A program made the position numbers and the translations under genes. DNA of 64,000 nt from Primula veris (lineage: Eukaryota; Streptophyta; Magnoliopsida; Ericales; Primulaceae): positions 29,330,481 to 29,394,480 of the forward strand of contig OY821746.1 of the NCBI GenBank assembly GCA_963682055.1, read 5' to 3'. Under the pieces are notes generated by a model, which was not told the origin of the DNA, made no database searches, and was given only the letters and a program-made list of their open reading frames with translations. Shown in pieces: positions 23,049 to 35,500 of this stretch (the stretch's first letter is position 1; the number at the start of each line of letters is the position of its first letter).

Positions 23049-23466
23049 GAATTTCGTCCCGAAATTTCCTATCTAAACAACTATACCCAGAAATGATAAA
23101 ATTACAATAAGACCATAAGAATGTAAACGCTCAATTCGTGTGATAATTCAAAAATAAAATACGTAGGGTTCACAACCCGTAACAGCTCCATAACTCATCA
23201 CATGAACAACACATAAGCATCTCAAATAAGGTAAATATGCAATATCAAACATAAGGGTTCACAACCCGTAACAACTCCATAATTCAATACATGAACAACA
23301 TGTAAGAATCTCAAATAAGGTAAACACCTATATGCAATATCAAACATAATAAAAGACAACTCAACAACTTCGTAACTCTGGGCGTTACAACCAAAAATAA
23401 ACTCCAAACCCTAGGCGTTACAACCCTTCCCCGATAAAGAAATTTTGTCCCGAAATTAGAAGGTAT
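23049..23466. other. Gypsy 3' untranslated internal region
   Basis: This lies between the end of pol and the 3' LTR. It contains a duplicated block: ACATAAG...TAGGGTTCACAACCCGTAACA...CCATAA occurs near 23165 and 23250. No coding potential is visible. Confidence 0.6.
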
Positions 23467-24759
23467 CTAAAGAAAAGTACCTAAAGAAAAGTCGAGATTA
23501 GGATATTTCCTCTTCATCTCATCCTCGCGTTCCCAAGTTGCCTCCTCGGCCCCGTGGTGTTTCCAAACCACCTTTACCAATCTAATTGTATTTCCTCGAA
23601 GTTCCTTCTCTTGCACATCGATAATCCTCATAGGTCCCACTTCGTAGGTCACATCCGCACTAACCTCAATGTCCTCAAAGTCCACCACATGTGAAGGGTC
23701 GTGATGATACTTTTTCAACATCGACACATGGAACACCGGGTGAACCCCCGCCAACTTTGGTGGCAAGTCCAACCGGTAAGCAACTTCTCCAACTCGGTCC
23801 ACGATCTCAAATGGTCCGATAAATCTCGGGCTCAACTTCCCTTTAGAGCCAAACCTCATAATCCCCTTTCTGGGCGAAACTTGCAAAAATACTTGATCCC
23901 CCTTTTCGAACTCCAAAGGTCTCCTCCTCTTATCCGCATAACTCTTTTGCCTACTTCGGGCCGTCTCAAGCCTTTGCCGAATTAACTTAATCTTTTCTGT
24001 CGTTTCTTGAACCAATTGCGGTCCTAACATTTCCGCTTCTCCCACCTCGGTCCAACACACCGGAGACCTACACGGCCGCCCGTATAAAGCCTCGAAAGGT
24101 GCCATGCCAATACTAGCTTGAAAGCTATTATTATATGCAAACTCAACCAAGGGTAGATGGTTCTCCCAACCTCCCTTAAAGTCGTTCACACATGCGCGCA
24201 ACATATCCTCTAGCACTTGGATAGTCCGCTCCGATTGTCCATCCGTTTGGGGATGAAACGCCGTACTCATTGTCAACTTGGTCCCTAAGGCATTTTGCAA
24301 TGCACCCCAGAACCTCGACACAAACCTCGCGTCTCGATCCGATACTATTGAAATCGGTACCCCGTGAAGTCTAACAATTTCCTTAATATACTTCCGTCCC
24401 AAGATTTCCACCGAATTCGTCATCTTAATCGCAATGAAGTGTGCGGATTTGGTCAGACGGTCGACCACAACCCACACAGCGTCATTCCCACTTACCGATT
24501 TAGGTAAGTTGGTCACAAAATCCATTGCTATCCTTTCCCACTTCCATTCCGCCACCGGTAAAGGTTGGAGCATACCCGCCGGCCTTTGGTGTTCTGCCTT
24601 CACTTGCTGGCAAGTTAGGCACTTGCTAACATATGAAGCTACATCTCGTTTCATTCCGGGCCACCAAAATTGTCTCTTCACATCGTGATACATTTTCGTC
24701 CCGCCGGGATGAACGGCTAATCGGGAGTGATGAAACTCCTTTAATACCTCGTTCCTCAT
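23467..24759 (-). CDS. Gypsy integrase with C-terminal chromodomain-like segment
   Basis: The 430-codon frame follows the upstream polyprotein in the same reading frame after one TAG (24763-24765). It shows a zinc-binding HHCC region ([12 protein letters not shown] near 8-19, C47 and C50), and the integrase core with D80 (AMDF), D141 (SDRDARF) and E177 (DGQSER), a D,D(35)E arrangement. A C-terminal GPY/F-type region follows ([19 protein letters not shown]), with [16 protein letters not shown] after it. The last roughly 55 residues ([18 protein letters not shown]...YPNL) match the chromodomain-like end of Tekay/Del chromoviruses, which steers integration to particular chromatin. The Met at 24759 is not a natural start: this is the downstream part of the polyprotein. 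Confidence 0.93.
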   Translation of the reverse strand: MRNEVLKEFHHSRLAVHPGGTKMYHDVKRQFWWPGMKRDVASYVSKCLTCQQVKAEHQRPAGMLQPLPVAEWKWERIAMDFVTNLPKSVSGNDAVWVVVDRLTKSAHFIAIKMTNSVEILGRKYIKEIVRLHGVPISIVSDRDARFVSRFWGALQNALGTKLTMSTAFHPQTDGQSERTIQVLEDMLRACVNDFKGGWENHLPLVEFAYNNSFQASIGMAPFEALYGRPCRSPVCWTEVGEAEMLGPQLVQETTEKIKLIRQRLETARSRQKSYADKRRRPLEFEKGDQVFLQVSPRKGIMRFGSKGKLSPRFIGPFEIVDRVGEVAYRLDLPPKLAGVHPVFHVSMLKKYHHDPSHVVDFEDIEVSADVTYEVGPMRIIDVQEKELRGNTIRLVKVVWKHHGAEEATWEREDEMKRKYPNLDFSLGTFL

Positions 24760-24762
24760 GTT

Positions 24763-27700
24763 CTATGTCACATAAGTCCTTCCCTTAAAGCGTAGTCCTC
24801 CATCGGTTCCTTTCGTCCAACCCTCTAATCCTTCGCTAGAACCCATCTGGTTCTCATAGCTCTCCACTTTCTCGTTCCCATCTTGTGCTTCTAGAACCCT
24901 ACTTAGAAGTTCCGGTTGTACCACTATTGTGTACAAAGTCCCCCCATTAACATGTCCCAACTCCAAGTCGAACTCGTTCACTTTTCCCATCATCCTCCAT
25001 TCCTCGATCGCCACATGCGCTAAGGTCGCATGGGACTTTCGACTCAAAGCATCTGCCACTACATTGGCCTTTCCCGGATGATAGTGCAAGTCGTAGTCGT
25101 ACTGTTCCAAATATTCCATCCATCGTCGTTGTCGCATATTTAGATCACGTTGAGTAAAGATATGCCCTAAGCTCTTATGATCCGAGAACACTTCGAACCT
25201 TTCTCCGAACAGATAATGCCTCCATATCTTCAACGCATGAACTATTGCCGCTAGCTCTATGTCATGAGTCGGATAGTTCTTTTCGTGAATCTTTAGTTGT
25301 CGCGAAGCATATGCGATAACCTTTCCGTCTTGCATCAAGACGCAACCCAAGCCTTCTTTCGATGCATCGCAATACACTTGATAACCCTTTCCTTGCTCGG
25401 GAATAACTAGTATGGGAGAACTAGTCAACCGCTTTTTGAGCTCTAGGAAAGCTTTCTCGCAAGCCTCACTCCACACGAACTTCACCCCTTTCTTGGTAAG
25501 GTAAGTCATTGGAGTTGCTAACTTAGAGAAATCCTTGACGAACCGTCGATAGTACCCCGCTAACCCCAAGAAACTTCGAATCTCAAACACATTCTTCGGT
25601 TGTGTCCAATTCGAAACCGCCTCAATTTTCGTCGCGTCCACCTTTACCCCTTCTTCCGAGATCACATGTCCAAGAAATTTCACCTCATTTAGCCAAAACT
25701 CACATTTGCTAAATTTTCCGTAAAGTTGGTGCTCCCTCAACGTGAGCAACGCTAAACGGAGATGCTCCTCGTGTTCCTCTCTTGAACTCGAGTAAATCAA
25801 AATATCGTCGACGAAGACCACCACGAACATGTCGAGATACTCCTTAAAGATTCGGTTCATTAACTCCATAAATGCTGCCGGCGCATTAGTTAACCCGAAC
25901 GGCATGACCACAAACTCATAGTGACCATACCGGGTCCTAAAGGCCGTTTTCGAAATATCCTCATCCTTCACCCTCAATTGGTGATAGCCTGATCGCAAGT
26001 CAATTTTTGAAAAGAACGTCGCTCCTTTCAGTTGGTCAAACAAATCGTCAATTCGAGGCAGTGGGTACTTATTCTTAACAGTCACCCTATTTAGCTTTCG
26101 ATAGTCGATGCACATCCTCATCGATCCATCTTTCTTTTGCACAAATAAGGCCGGTGCCGCCCATGGTGACGTACTCCGCCTAATAAACCCCTTCTCTAGC
26201 AGTTCTTCTAACTGCTTACTTAACTCTTTCAACTCTGCTGGTGCCAAACGGTACGGGGAGATGGCTACGGGTGCCGTTCCCGGTACCAAGTTGATAGAAA
26301 AGTCTAACCCTCTCTTCGGTGGCAACCCCGGTAGATCCTTCGGAAACACATCTCTAAAATCGTCCACTACGCGTGGCCACATTTCCACTTCTTCGTCGTT
26401 ATCCACTATCGAGAGATTAGCCAAAAGACAAGACAGGTTGCCCACAACCCGCTTGGAATAATATGGAATAGAAGAAAGGGTAGAGTCCCTTTCCCCTTGA
26501 AAGAACACCTCATCTCCAGATGAAGTTGTAAGGAAAACCTTTCGTCGAACACAATCGATGAAAGAGTTGAAATGAACCAACCAGTCCATTCCAAGAATCA
26601 CGTCGAACCCCGACATCTCTATAACAATTAAATCAAATATAAACACGTGGTCCGCAACCACCATCTCACAAGACCGACACACTCGGTCCAACACAACTCG
26701 ACCCCCAACAGGAGTCTCTACAACAATCGGGTTCTCTAGAACCCCAATTTCTAACGACAAAGACGCAACTAAACTTCTAGATATAAAAGAACACGACGCC
26801 CCCGTATCGAAAAGAACATGTGCCCAAGATGAGCACACAAGAACCATACCTTGTACATTTGCCGGATCTCCTTGGTTTGGCAACTGTGGCAAGGCAAATA
26901 GACGAGCTTGAATTGGTGGGTTTCCTTGCGGTCCTCGATTTCCTCCATGATTTCCTCGATTTCCCGGGCCCTGATAGCCTCCTCGATAGTTCCCACGGTT
27001 TCCCCCTCCTTGGTAGTTACCTCGAGACCCTCCCCCTTGGTTCCCAGGTAATTGGTGTGGTGGTACGAATCCTGGTCCTCTTGGTGGTGGTGGTGGCAAC
27101 CTAGGTTGGTTAAAGGGTCGGTTGGTGTCGATTCTTCCTTGTCCCCCGGGACAAACCCTTGCCGTATGTCCAAATCGGTTGCAAGTCCTACATTGGACCC
27201 TAGGGCACTCGAATTGTCGATGGCTCGCGTCTCCACAGTGGAAACATGCTCCCCTTATCATGACGTTTGTCGGCGGTGGGTTAAAACTCCTCTCTCCTCT
27301 TCCCGGTTGTTGAAATCGCGAATTATTCGCCACATCCCAAGTCCGCTTTTTATCTTCCCTCGGAGCATTTCCGGCTTTCGACTTCTCCGAGATTCGCTTG
27401 TTATGGAGTAGAGCTCCTTCCACAGCTTGGGCTGATTTTACCAATTCGTTATAGTTGACATGTCGAGCCGATGCCAATTGTAACGAGATGGTCGGATTCA
27501 ACCCCTTCATGAATCTCCTACATCTTTCTGCACCCCCTATAACAGATTCTGGGGCATACCTCGAGAGTGAGGTAAACTTTAGCTGGTATGCTTGAACGGT
27601 CATACCCCCTTGATACAATTCCTCAAAACGCCTCCTCATTTCATCCTTATAGGAATCTGGAAGGAACTGTCGATTAAACAATTCGATGAACTCGTTCCAT

Positions 27701-28299
27701 TCGAAGTTGCTTATGTCGTATGTATCCACAATTCCCAACCACCACTTCCGTGCTTCACCCTTTAGGTGAAACTGAGCCATATTCATCCTTTGCTCCCCAT
27801 TTACTATTCCTGCAGCCGATAAATATTTCTCCATTTCATCCACCCATCCCTCAGCTATGGATGGTTCACCTAACCCATCGAAAGTCGGAGCCCCCAATCG
27901 GGTGAAGTTAAGCAATCCATTGTTGCTTGAACTCCCAGCTTGTGCATTCTGCACCATCATTTGCACCACCTTCTGAAGGTCGGTCATCACTTGATTAGCA
28001 TTGACCGTTTCCGGTTCTGGTGCAGAGGTCTCTTCTTCTTCCACATTCACTTCCTCATCAACATTCTCAACCTCTACCTCCGCCTCGGGTTGCTCAGGTA
28101 GTAGGGCATTAGTGTTACCTCTTCCCCCACGACCTCTAGTAGCCCTTCTTCCTCGAGTTGTTCCCCGTCCCCTTGAAGCTCTTCCTCCTCTTACATTTGC
28201 TCCACCTCGGGTAGCCGCACCGCTTGATGGTGATGCGCCCCCGCGTGTAGCTGGTCTCCTTCCACCAGTCCTTGTAGTAATAGCCATTACTACATACAT
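24763..28299 (-). CDS. Gypsy gag-protease-RT-RNase H polyprotein
   Basis: The frame is 1178 codons. The likely start is the second Met (28287, MAITTRTGG). The N-terminus is Arg/Gly-rich (10-62), then acidic (70-97). The gag core is at about 130-300 ([17 protein letters not shown]). Two zinc knuckles are at C352-C365 and C370-C383, the protease at D498TG, and the reverse transcriptase at about 680-860 with FVDD at 829-832. RNase H is at about 975-1090 with D978, E1015, D1040 and D1083. Gag packs the RNA, the protease cuts the polyprotein, and RT/RNase H copy it. A Gly-rich linker (410-460, GGNRGNY type) sits between gag and protease. All catalytic residues I checked are present. The frame ends at TAG just before integrase. 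Confidence 0.95.
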   Translation of the reverse strand: MYVVMAITTRTGGRRPATRGGASPSSGAATRGGANVRGGRASRGRGTTRGRRATRGRGGRGNTNALLPEQPEAEVEVENVDEEVNVEEEETSAPEPETVNANQVMTDLQKVVQMMVQNAQAGSSSNNGLLNFTRLGAPTFDGLGEPSIAEGWVDEMEKYLSAAGIVNGEQRMNMAQFHLKGEARKWWLGIVDTYDISNFEWNEFIELFNRQFLPDSYKDEMRRRFEELYQGGMTVQAYQLKFTSLSRYAPESVIGGAERCRRFMKGLNPTISLQLASARHVNYNELVKSAQAVEGALLHNKRISEKSKAGNAPREDKKRTWDVANNSRFQQPGRGERSFNPPPTNVMIRGACFHCGDASHRQFECPRVQCRTCNRFGHTARVCPGGQGRIDTNRPFNQPRLPPPPPRGPGFVPPHQLPGNQGGGSRGNYQGGGNRGNYRGGYQGPGNRGNHGGNRGPQGNPPIQARLFALPQLPNQGDPANVQGMVLVCSSWAHVLFDTGASCSFISRSLVASLSLEIGVLENPIVVETPVGGRVVLDRVCRSCEMVVADHVFIFDLIVIEMSGFDVILGMDWLVHFNSFIDCVRRKVFLTTSSGDEVFFQGERDSTLSSIPYYSKRVVGNLSCLLANLSIVDNDEEVEMWPRVVDDFRDVFPKDLPGLPPKRGLDFSINLVPGTAPVAISPYRLAPAELKELSKQLEELLEKGFIRRSTSPWAAPALFVQKKDGSMRMCIDYRKLNRVTVKNKYPLPRIDDLFDQLKGATFFSKIDLRSGYHQLRVKDEDISKTAFRTRYGHYEFVVMPFGLTNAPAAFMELMNRIFKEYLDMFVVVFVDDILIYSSSREEHEEHLRLALLTLREHQLYGKFSKCEFWLNEVKFLGHVISEEGVKVDATKIEAVSNWTQPKNVFEIRSFLGLAGYYRRFVKDFSKLATPMTYLTKKGVKFVWSEACEKAFLELKKRLTSSPILVIPEQGKGYQVYCDASKEGLGCVLMQDGKVIAYASRQLKIHEKNYPTHDIELAAIVHALKIWRHYLFGERFEVFSDHKSLGHIFTQRDLNMRQRRWMEYLEQYDYDLHYHPGKANVVADALSRKSHATLAHVAIEEWRMMGKVNEFDLELGHVNGGTLYTIVVQPELLSRVLEAQDGNEKVESYENQMGSSEGLEGWTKGTDGGLRFKGRTYVT

Positions 28300-29430
28300 T
28301 TAAAACCGACAATTTAGTTGTTTTACTCGACACTACTACTCGTACATGTATATTCATACATGATAAAAGCTCGGTTTACAAATCAATCACTTTATCAAGC
28401 TTTCTAAGGTTCAAAAACTGATTTTACGAATTCTCAATTTCGACGATAAAACGCCTTGACTTTTCCAAAAATAGAAAACAAAAATTCTGAAACGCCAGAA
28501 AGATAGAGTACTGAAAAACGAAGCCAACGCTTCAAGCGGAATCAGAATCGGAGTTAAAACGAAGAAGTTATGAGCGTTTGAAGTATAACGAGAAAAATAG
28601 CAAAATAGCCAGAACACGACCGATCGTCTTGGACAAAACGACCGATCGTTTTGGATCAAGATTCTTCCAGTGAGATCACCAAAATTTCGACCGATCGTTT
28701 TGGGAAAGCGATCGATCGTTTTTGGTAAGAATTCTTCCAGAGGGACAGAAAAATTTCGACCGATCGTTTTGGGCAAACGACCGATCGTTTTTCTGCAGAA
28801 AATAAAGATTCAAAAACGCAAAATTTCTCAACACTCGTAAAATCCTACATGGCATATATTACACAAATAAGCCATTTAAGTCCACAAACTTATTACGATC
28901 AACATCCATTCGCATAAAATGTACATTAACACACATGTTAATAATATGGAAACGCACTACGTAAAATCATCAACTTCACAATTTTCGCACTTTAATACAC
29001 CGCTACTACTAGACATGTGAACTCACACCTCATACACACTATTTCAATCCACACACGCATACAAACAACACAAAAGAGCGAGGGATAACCCATCACGATA
29101 CGTTATCCTAAAGCACCCGAGCGTCCTCGCATACTCTAGAATTCCACATCGCTAAGGTATTCCTTCACCCATACCGACGAAAGGTCTATTCACTAGTTCG
29201 GCGAGCCGGGATCAACAAGCGTCCTCACTGTCCCCAACTTGCCTCACATGTGAACTTTCCTTTCATCAACTACTACTAAATTCTAGCTACATGTCTTAAG
29301 CTAAATGCAACCCCCCGCTTTTAGAAAAGATAGAGTTTTTGGAAAAAGTTTTGTAAAAATTGATACAATGGATCTTGGTCCAATGGTTACCCATCTTCCC
29401 GTCGTCCCAAAGTATACAAGAACCTAGTTA
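28300..29430 (-). other. Gypsy 5' leader with paired ACCGATCG boxes
   Basis: This is the untranslated leader between the primer site and gag, about 1.1 kb. At 28615-28795 three roughly 70-bp units each hold two copies of a CGACCGATCGTTTTGG-like motif (near 28617, 28639, 28688, 28708, 28756 and 28778), each with a palindromic CGATCG. They are followed by the shared word ATTCTTCCAG. No conserved protein is visible. Confidence 0.75.
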
Positions 29431-29443
29431 GCTCTGATACCAA
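29431..29443 (-). other. Gypsy primer-binding site (initiator tRNA-Met)
   Basis: The minus strand reads TTGGTATCAGAGC two bases inside the 5' LTR end. This is the standard complement of the plant initiator tRNA-Met 3' end, used to prime first-strand synthesis. Confidence 0.92.
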
Positions 29444-29445
29444 CT

Positions 29446-31354
29446 TGTCACGCCCCAAAATCCAAAAGACGAGGATATCGAGGCATGACCTTTTTAAATA
29501 AAAGGAAAACGAAACCTGTTGGTACAAAATTAAAATTTTTAAAATAAAAGACTTGCGAGCTAAAGGAACAATTAACCAAAAAAATAAATGTATTTGCCAA
29601 ACGCGGCTACAATCCTCAAAATAAAATATACATGAAAAGAAAGCAAAAGCCCGAACCCATGCAATACCGCGCTAATGCACCTAGCCAACGCCTCAAGCTA
29701 ATTTGTACCTGAAAGACAAAAATTGTAACGGTGAGTCCCACGCACATAACTAGACGGGACGGCACCACAGATACCGTCACTCCATCCCATAAATGCTAGA
29801 ACTCACAAATTCTACAACTACGATAAATGACGTATAAAAAGAAATATAATGACATTCTACAACTACGATAAATGACGTATAAAAAGAAATATAATGACAT
29901 TCTACAACTACGATAATCTACGAATAAAAAGAATATAACGACATTCCACAACTATGATAATTTAAATAAATTAACTAACATCAACACACATCTAAAGCAT
30001 ACATGGACCTCTCACGCCACCTACCCCGGTCCGTAAGGTAGGTCATTCCCTATCCCTTCGGCCGTCATATGTCCCCGGAATTAGGGAGAGACATAGACCA
30101 TTGCAACATAAAAGTAGATTTATAGTGCGCACTTGGACCTCTCACGCCACTCGCCCCAGTCCGTAAGACGAGTCATTCCCTATCCCTTCGGCCGTCATAT
30201 GTCCCCGGAATTAGGGAGAGACATAGACCATTGCTAACATAAAAGTAAATAGTGCACACTGGGACCTCTCACGCCACTCGCCCCGGTCCGTAAGACGAGT
30301 CATTCCCTATCCCCTCGGCCGTCTTCTGTCCCCGGAATTAGGGAGAGACAGAGACCATTGCCACTACAGCTAACACACAAGGCCTCGGCCAATAATATAA
30401 ATCCACGCAAATAACACATTCTCATACGGCCTCGGCCAATAATATTATACCAATCAAATAACACCATCTCATACGTCACGTAACGTAATACAACATAACA
30501 TATAACCACATGTACTAGATTCGCAACTAGCCAAACGACTTCAATAGCGTAAAATCCCATTCGGGCATTTTAACAAACACCTAGTATGCACCATCTAAAA
30601 CTCATCTCTATTCAACAATATTTCATCCAATTCTATCAACAACCATAATAACATATATTTAACGCATAAAACACGCAAACCCATCAATATTCTCATCAAT
30701 CCGAAATCAATACATCTAAGGTCTCAACCTCTACTATTCAAATAAATGAAATTAAAAGTGTAACAACTAACCCCAATTAACAATATAAGAACATAATTAC
30801 TATAAAAGGTAAAACCCCCAATTTCTAATAAACGTAAAACTTAATCCTAACATACACCCTCGTCTAGTCGCAATGGATAACCCCCGTTACCTTAGTGCGT
30901 AGAGGAGATGCTTCCGGTATAAGCCCGCTAACGGTGGTTTCCTTTTCCTCTTCTTCTTCTTCTTCTTTTTCTCTCTTCTTCTCTCTCTCTCTTCTTCTCT
31001 CTTCTGTATTTTGCTGGTTTTTGCTTTTGAAAAGTGGCTGGAAGGTTTATAAAAAGCTGTTTTGATATAGTTTGAGGTAACGAACTATTTGGTCCCCAAA
31101 GTTCTAAAAGTTAACGCTTAATCCAAAAATATTGTTTTACTACTCAAAAATAACAAATCTTTAGAAACAAATCTATTGGGTCCTTTTTATTAGCAAAATT
31201 AGTAACCGGTTTTTAAAATAAAGTTTTTCGGAAGAGTTTCGGTTTTTGGCTAAAAATTAGTCGAGTGACCGGTTTTTGGTAAAATTTTGAAGAAAACGTT
31301 TTTGGATAAATTAAATCATAAATAAAACCATTTATAAAAATACGAGATGTTACA
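29446..31354 (-). repeat. Gypsy 5' LTR
   Basis: The 1909-bp LTR has ends TGTCACGCC/GATGTTACA on the plus strand and is nearly identical to the 3' LTR. The promoter region is expected near the right end (start of U3 on the minus strand). Confidence 0.97.
31046..31051 (-). promoter_or_regulatory. Putative TATA box of the gypsy LTR
   Basis: The minus strand reads TTTTTATAAACC about 300 bp into the LTR. A long GA-rich stretch (plus-strand CT tract, about 30943-31003) follows downstream. It is consistent with a promoter, but there is no proof of use. Confidence 0.4.
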
Positions 31355-31447
31355 ACACCTGTGAAGGACCCCGATGAGGATATATACAGCAGTGAAAAAT
31401 TTACTCATTTAACTTTTTCCCATTTTAGCTCAAACACAGTACTATAA

Positions 31448-32470
31448 AAATAACATAAAAGAAAATAAATTAATACATGGGAAAGCAGATTAAATTAATG
31501 TAATCCTTTTATGGAAGAATAGCAAAGAGAATGGCCTACCTCACCTTTTCTAATCGAGACATTAGTTGAATGAGGATGGCCTATAATTAATAGTCCCTAA
31601 GTTGGATAAAAAAACTATTTAGTCATGGAAGTTTAACTAAATCACTAATTATCATCTACTTTTGGACTAGTTGACGGAATTCGGTCCCAAAACTTAAAAA
31701 TAAAGTAATTGTCTAATTGACTCCTCATTGTCCTATAATTTTCGAGCTTAATACAATACGTATCATGAGAATAATAGATGGTTGGGCAAAATTAATTTCA
31801 AGTTTGCAACAATCTTAAATTAAAGTCAAGAAGAGTTAATTGAGATTTGAGACCAAAACAACATTCGATAGCAAACTCTAATAACTACCAAAAACCATTG
31901 TTATCAAACCTTAATACCAGCAACATTATTTAATCACGGCTTAGATTCTTGTCAAACACATACGACAGTTCAGGGACGAAGTCAGTTAAGACAAGTTATA
32001 AAAAAAAAATGGGGATAAGGACGGGGAGTACCGTAGACCTGATATTGTCTACTTAGCTTCTCATTACCCGCCACTGAACTTTTTTATATATAAACATATG
32101 ACATTTCACCATTTATATTTACAATAATCATGTTTCACTTAATACCACGCATAATCAGATTTAGATATCATGTCCATATTTTCTTTTTAAATAATAAGTT
32201 TCATAAGTAAACACAGTTTATTAGATAATTTTACATGTTATTCATTCCAACATTAAATTTTAGAATTAAATTTTAAATTAAAAATTATATAGTAAAATTA
32301 GGATGATTATGATTTCCTCTTCCAACACTAGACATATCAATGAAATGAACACCATAACTCAAATTAAATTTCTAAGGACCAAACATTCAATTTATTTCAC
32401 CTAACAGGATGATTTATATAATTATAATCAATGAAATCATTACAGTGAACAAAACTATTCTTTTGCGTGC
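31448..32470. other. AT-rich upstream region of the coiled-coil gene
   Basis: No gene is visible. The promoter of the gene at 32553 should lie here. I could not pick a convincing TATA box. Confidence 0.5.
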
Positions 32471-32552
32471 AGAAAGTTAGAGAGAGAAAGAGAAAAAGAG
32501 AAGAAAAACAGAGTGTAAAACAACAAAGAAAGATATTTAGGTAAATAAAAAG
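32471..32552 (+). promoter_or_regulatory. Purine-rich 5' leader of the coiled-coil gene
   Basis: A GA-rich stretch (AGAGAGAGAAAGAGAAAAAG and similar) leads to the start codon at 32553. Such leaders are common in plant 5' UTRs. The transcription start is not determined. Confidence 0.45.
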
Positions 32553-35500
32553 ATGAAAAGTGGAGAAAAAGAGGAGAATTTAGGGGTAAAATTAAGAAAA
32601 AGAGTTTTAATAGTAAGAGGGGGACAACAAACTCCAGTTATAAGACACTCTTGGAATAATGATAATAATAGTAATAAGGAATATTATTCCCCTGTTTTAT
32701 TTTCTGCTAGAAAACTAGCTTCAGCTCTCTGGGACCTACACCACTGCCACGTCACCACCATGCAACCGAGTCGTCTTCGCCTCAGTGGTGCCCGTGATCC
32801 TTCCCCCGCCTCGCCTCACTTGGTAAATTCTCTCTTCTTTTTTTTTTAAACCATTTTTCACATATATGTTGTGTTGAAAAATATGATTGATCAAATTCTA
32901 TTGAGTATGAGTCATAGTGATCATTTATCCAACTCTGGTTTTGAAATAATTGAAGGAAATTTAAATGGGAGGAGGCTGATATTCTATATGAATTTTTTTT
33001 TTCGTAATCTATACGAGTTTTTTTTTCTTAATACCGTGGCCGAAGGCTAATTTTGAAGATTTTGATCAAAATATATTAAAAAAAATTATCTTTTGTATGT
33101 TGATATAGGGACGGAACAAAGAACATTAAATGCGAGGGGATGATATTCTATATGATTTTTTTTATCGTACTCTATACGACTTTTTTCCCTTAATATGGGG
33201 GGATGAACGCTAATTTTTGAGATTTTTATCAAAATATATTAATAGAAAAAAGATTGTTTTTTGTATATAGATTTAGGGACCGTACGAGGAACTTTAAATG
33301 GGAGGGGATGATATTTTACATGATTTTTTAATTATTCTATACGAGTTTTTTTCATAACATTGGAGGGTGTTGGAACGAGAATTTTTGAAAATTTTAATCA
33401 AAACACGTAGTAAAGATTTACTTTTTCATCATATTTTATCTAAATGGGAATTGACGGTCTCCACCTAGGGTAGTAAAAAAAATGGAATTCCTTATATGTT
33501 GATTTTGTTTTATGGAATTCCTTCCCTTTATATATATATATAGGGTAGTAAACAAATTGAGATTTTGGAATTTCTTGGAGTTTGATCAGTTGGGTATTTT
33601 AGAATTGTGTATTATTTTAGTGGGTTCTGCTTGGATTTTGTTATCGCTTAATACTGTGGTTAAGGTTTTGATCAGTTGGGTAATGTAGAAATGTGATTTA
33701 TATACTAATGGATTCTGATGATTTTTGATTTTTTTTTTTACATATAGTTTATTGTAGAAATGTGATTTTTAACTGCATAACTGCTTCTTTACATACGAAA
33801 CTTGACTTTATTTTGGTTGGTTTGAGTAAGTTAGGTCTATGTGAAACTGTGAATGTGATTTTGTTTGATGGCTATGTTACTAAATGATGATTTTTTTGCT
33901 TATGATTAGGGAAAAGATCAGTTGGATAGTGATTTTTTTTACTGGCCTTCTGATCAAATTTTTGTTTTCCTTAATTCCGTCTTAGTTCGCTTACATTGTT
34001 ACGGTTAACCACCAATTTGAGATATGTATGGATATATCATATATTCCATACGAAACTTGGTCTCTATGGAGTATTTTGTTGCAGTAACTTGGACTAATGT
34101 GTAACTGTAAATTTGACTTTCATTGATGGTTTGTGTTTCTATTTGTGATTGCTATGTGAAAAAGAAAATATTCCTGATTCGTGTAAGTTATTAAATCCAA
34201 TTGCTCTGAGTTTGAATTTAATGTTCTGAATACTGGTATAATGTTGGCTCCACCTTTTAATTTCAGTTTTGTTTTCTTATGTGGTCTTAAGTTTGTCGGT
34301 AAAGAGAATTCTATGTTACTTTTAAGTATTCTTGATTCTGAAAATGCTTTGTTGTTATCCATGTGCATTTTCCAAGTAGAATACTAGTACTTTATAAGTG
34401 AAAATGCAATAAATTCACTTTTTTATTTTTTAGTTTGAGACTTTTTTTGCTTTGTGTAAATTGTAAGTGGCATACATATTGTTAGGACCAGATTTCTGGT
34501 CTAAATATTGTTTTATTGTCTATTGGTTTTCACTTAATAAATCATAACTGTAAAGAAGTAAGACAGGATTGACAGGTTCCAAGTACCAGTTGCAACCTCA
34601 GTTGCAACCTACTAAGTTAGTAGTGTTAGGTTTCAAGTACCAGTTGCAACCTTTGTTAACAGGTTTCAAGTACCAGTTGCAACCTAAGTTCCAACCTACT
34701 GCTCTGCAGTAAACTGTCTAGTTCTGTAAATCTGCATAGCTATTATTTATTGATTATTAATTGTTCTACAGCATGCAGGATATATTCTCATATGATTCTA
34801 AAGGTTTAATATGCGTTTATTGAGAATATCAAAGTGGTAAGGAAAGATTTCCTAAAAGATATAAAGAGATTAGTTTATAAGGTTATGTTTCCTTTTAATA
34901 TGTATCTCTATTCTTATGCTTGTCCTTATCACTTGTTTCAATCTTTTGTTCCTTATCTATATTCAGTATAATTCGCTTAAATATTGAATGTAATATGGAG
35001 TTAGATGTTTCATATATATATGGAAAGATATTATCTCTAAAAGATAGTATCTTTATATGTTTCCTAGTTATAGGAAAAGACTAACTTCTATTTCCAAGCT
35101 AGTTATTAAATAGGTATTAACTTATAAAGATTGGAGTCAATCAATGCTGAAGTATCACGCAATGCATGGGAAGATTGAAGCCAATCAATAAAGTCAAAAA
35201 CAATCAAAAGATATTGAAGAATAGAAGATTGTTTTTACTTGCTTATATACTTGATAACTTAGCTTGTAAAAGTGTGTGTTCTAAATTATAAAGAACCCAT
35301 TCTTGAGAGAATACACGTGAGCTTTAAATAAGAAAACAATGGTGGGATGCCATTGATTTATATTTGATAGTTATAGAGTAGGAGCAATATAGAGATAGGC
35401 AGAAAAACCTAGAGGGAGTCTAAGAGTTTTTCATTAAGACTTGAGTCCTATATTGTAAGCTTTTATAATATCATAATCTGGGTAAGTGCCCCGGAGACGT

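Larger units (their letters stand above)
21118..31359 (-). mobile_element. Complete Ty3/gypsy chromovirus (Tekay-like)
   Basis: The element spans 21123-31354 (10,232 bp) between ACACC target duplications at 21118-21122 and 31355-31359. It is transcribed on the minus strand: 5' LTR 29446-31354, primer site, leader, gag-pol, polypurine tract, 3' LTR 21123-23031. The minus-strand LTR starts TGTAACATC and ends GGCGTGACA. Gene order is gag, protease, reverse transcriptase, RNase H, integrase, then a C-terminal chromodomain-like segment, which is the chromovirus order. The only visible defect is one TAG between RNase H and integrase. The two LTRs differ at two sites by eye, so the insertion is very recent. 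Confidence 0.97.
21034..31447 (+). pseudogene. Small open frame split by the gypsy insertion
   Basis: An ATG at 21034-21036 opens a frame that is intact to 21122, where the gypsy element begins. Ignoring the element and one copy of the ACACC duplication, the same frame continues from 31360 to a TAA at 31445-31447, giving about 58 codons in all. The left part reads MSPFLLAQKFAEIADMDI and onward; the right part is acidic (KDPDEDIYSSEKF). The peptide is not recognised. It may be one exon of a disrupted gene, with a possible splice donor not identified, or a chance frame. Confidence 0.3.

Noticed and set aside
26108..28303. Plus-strand frames opposite gypsy gag-pol
   Set aside because: They are antisense shadows of the polyprotein.
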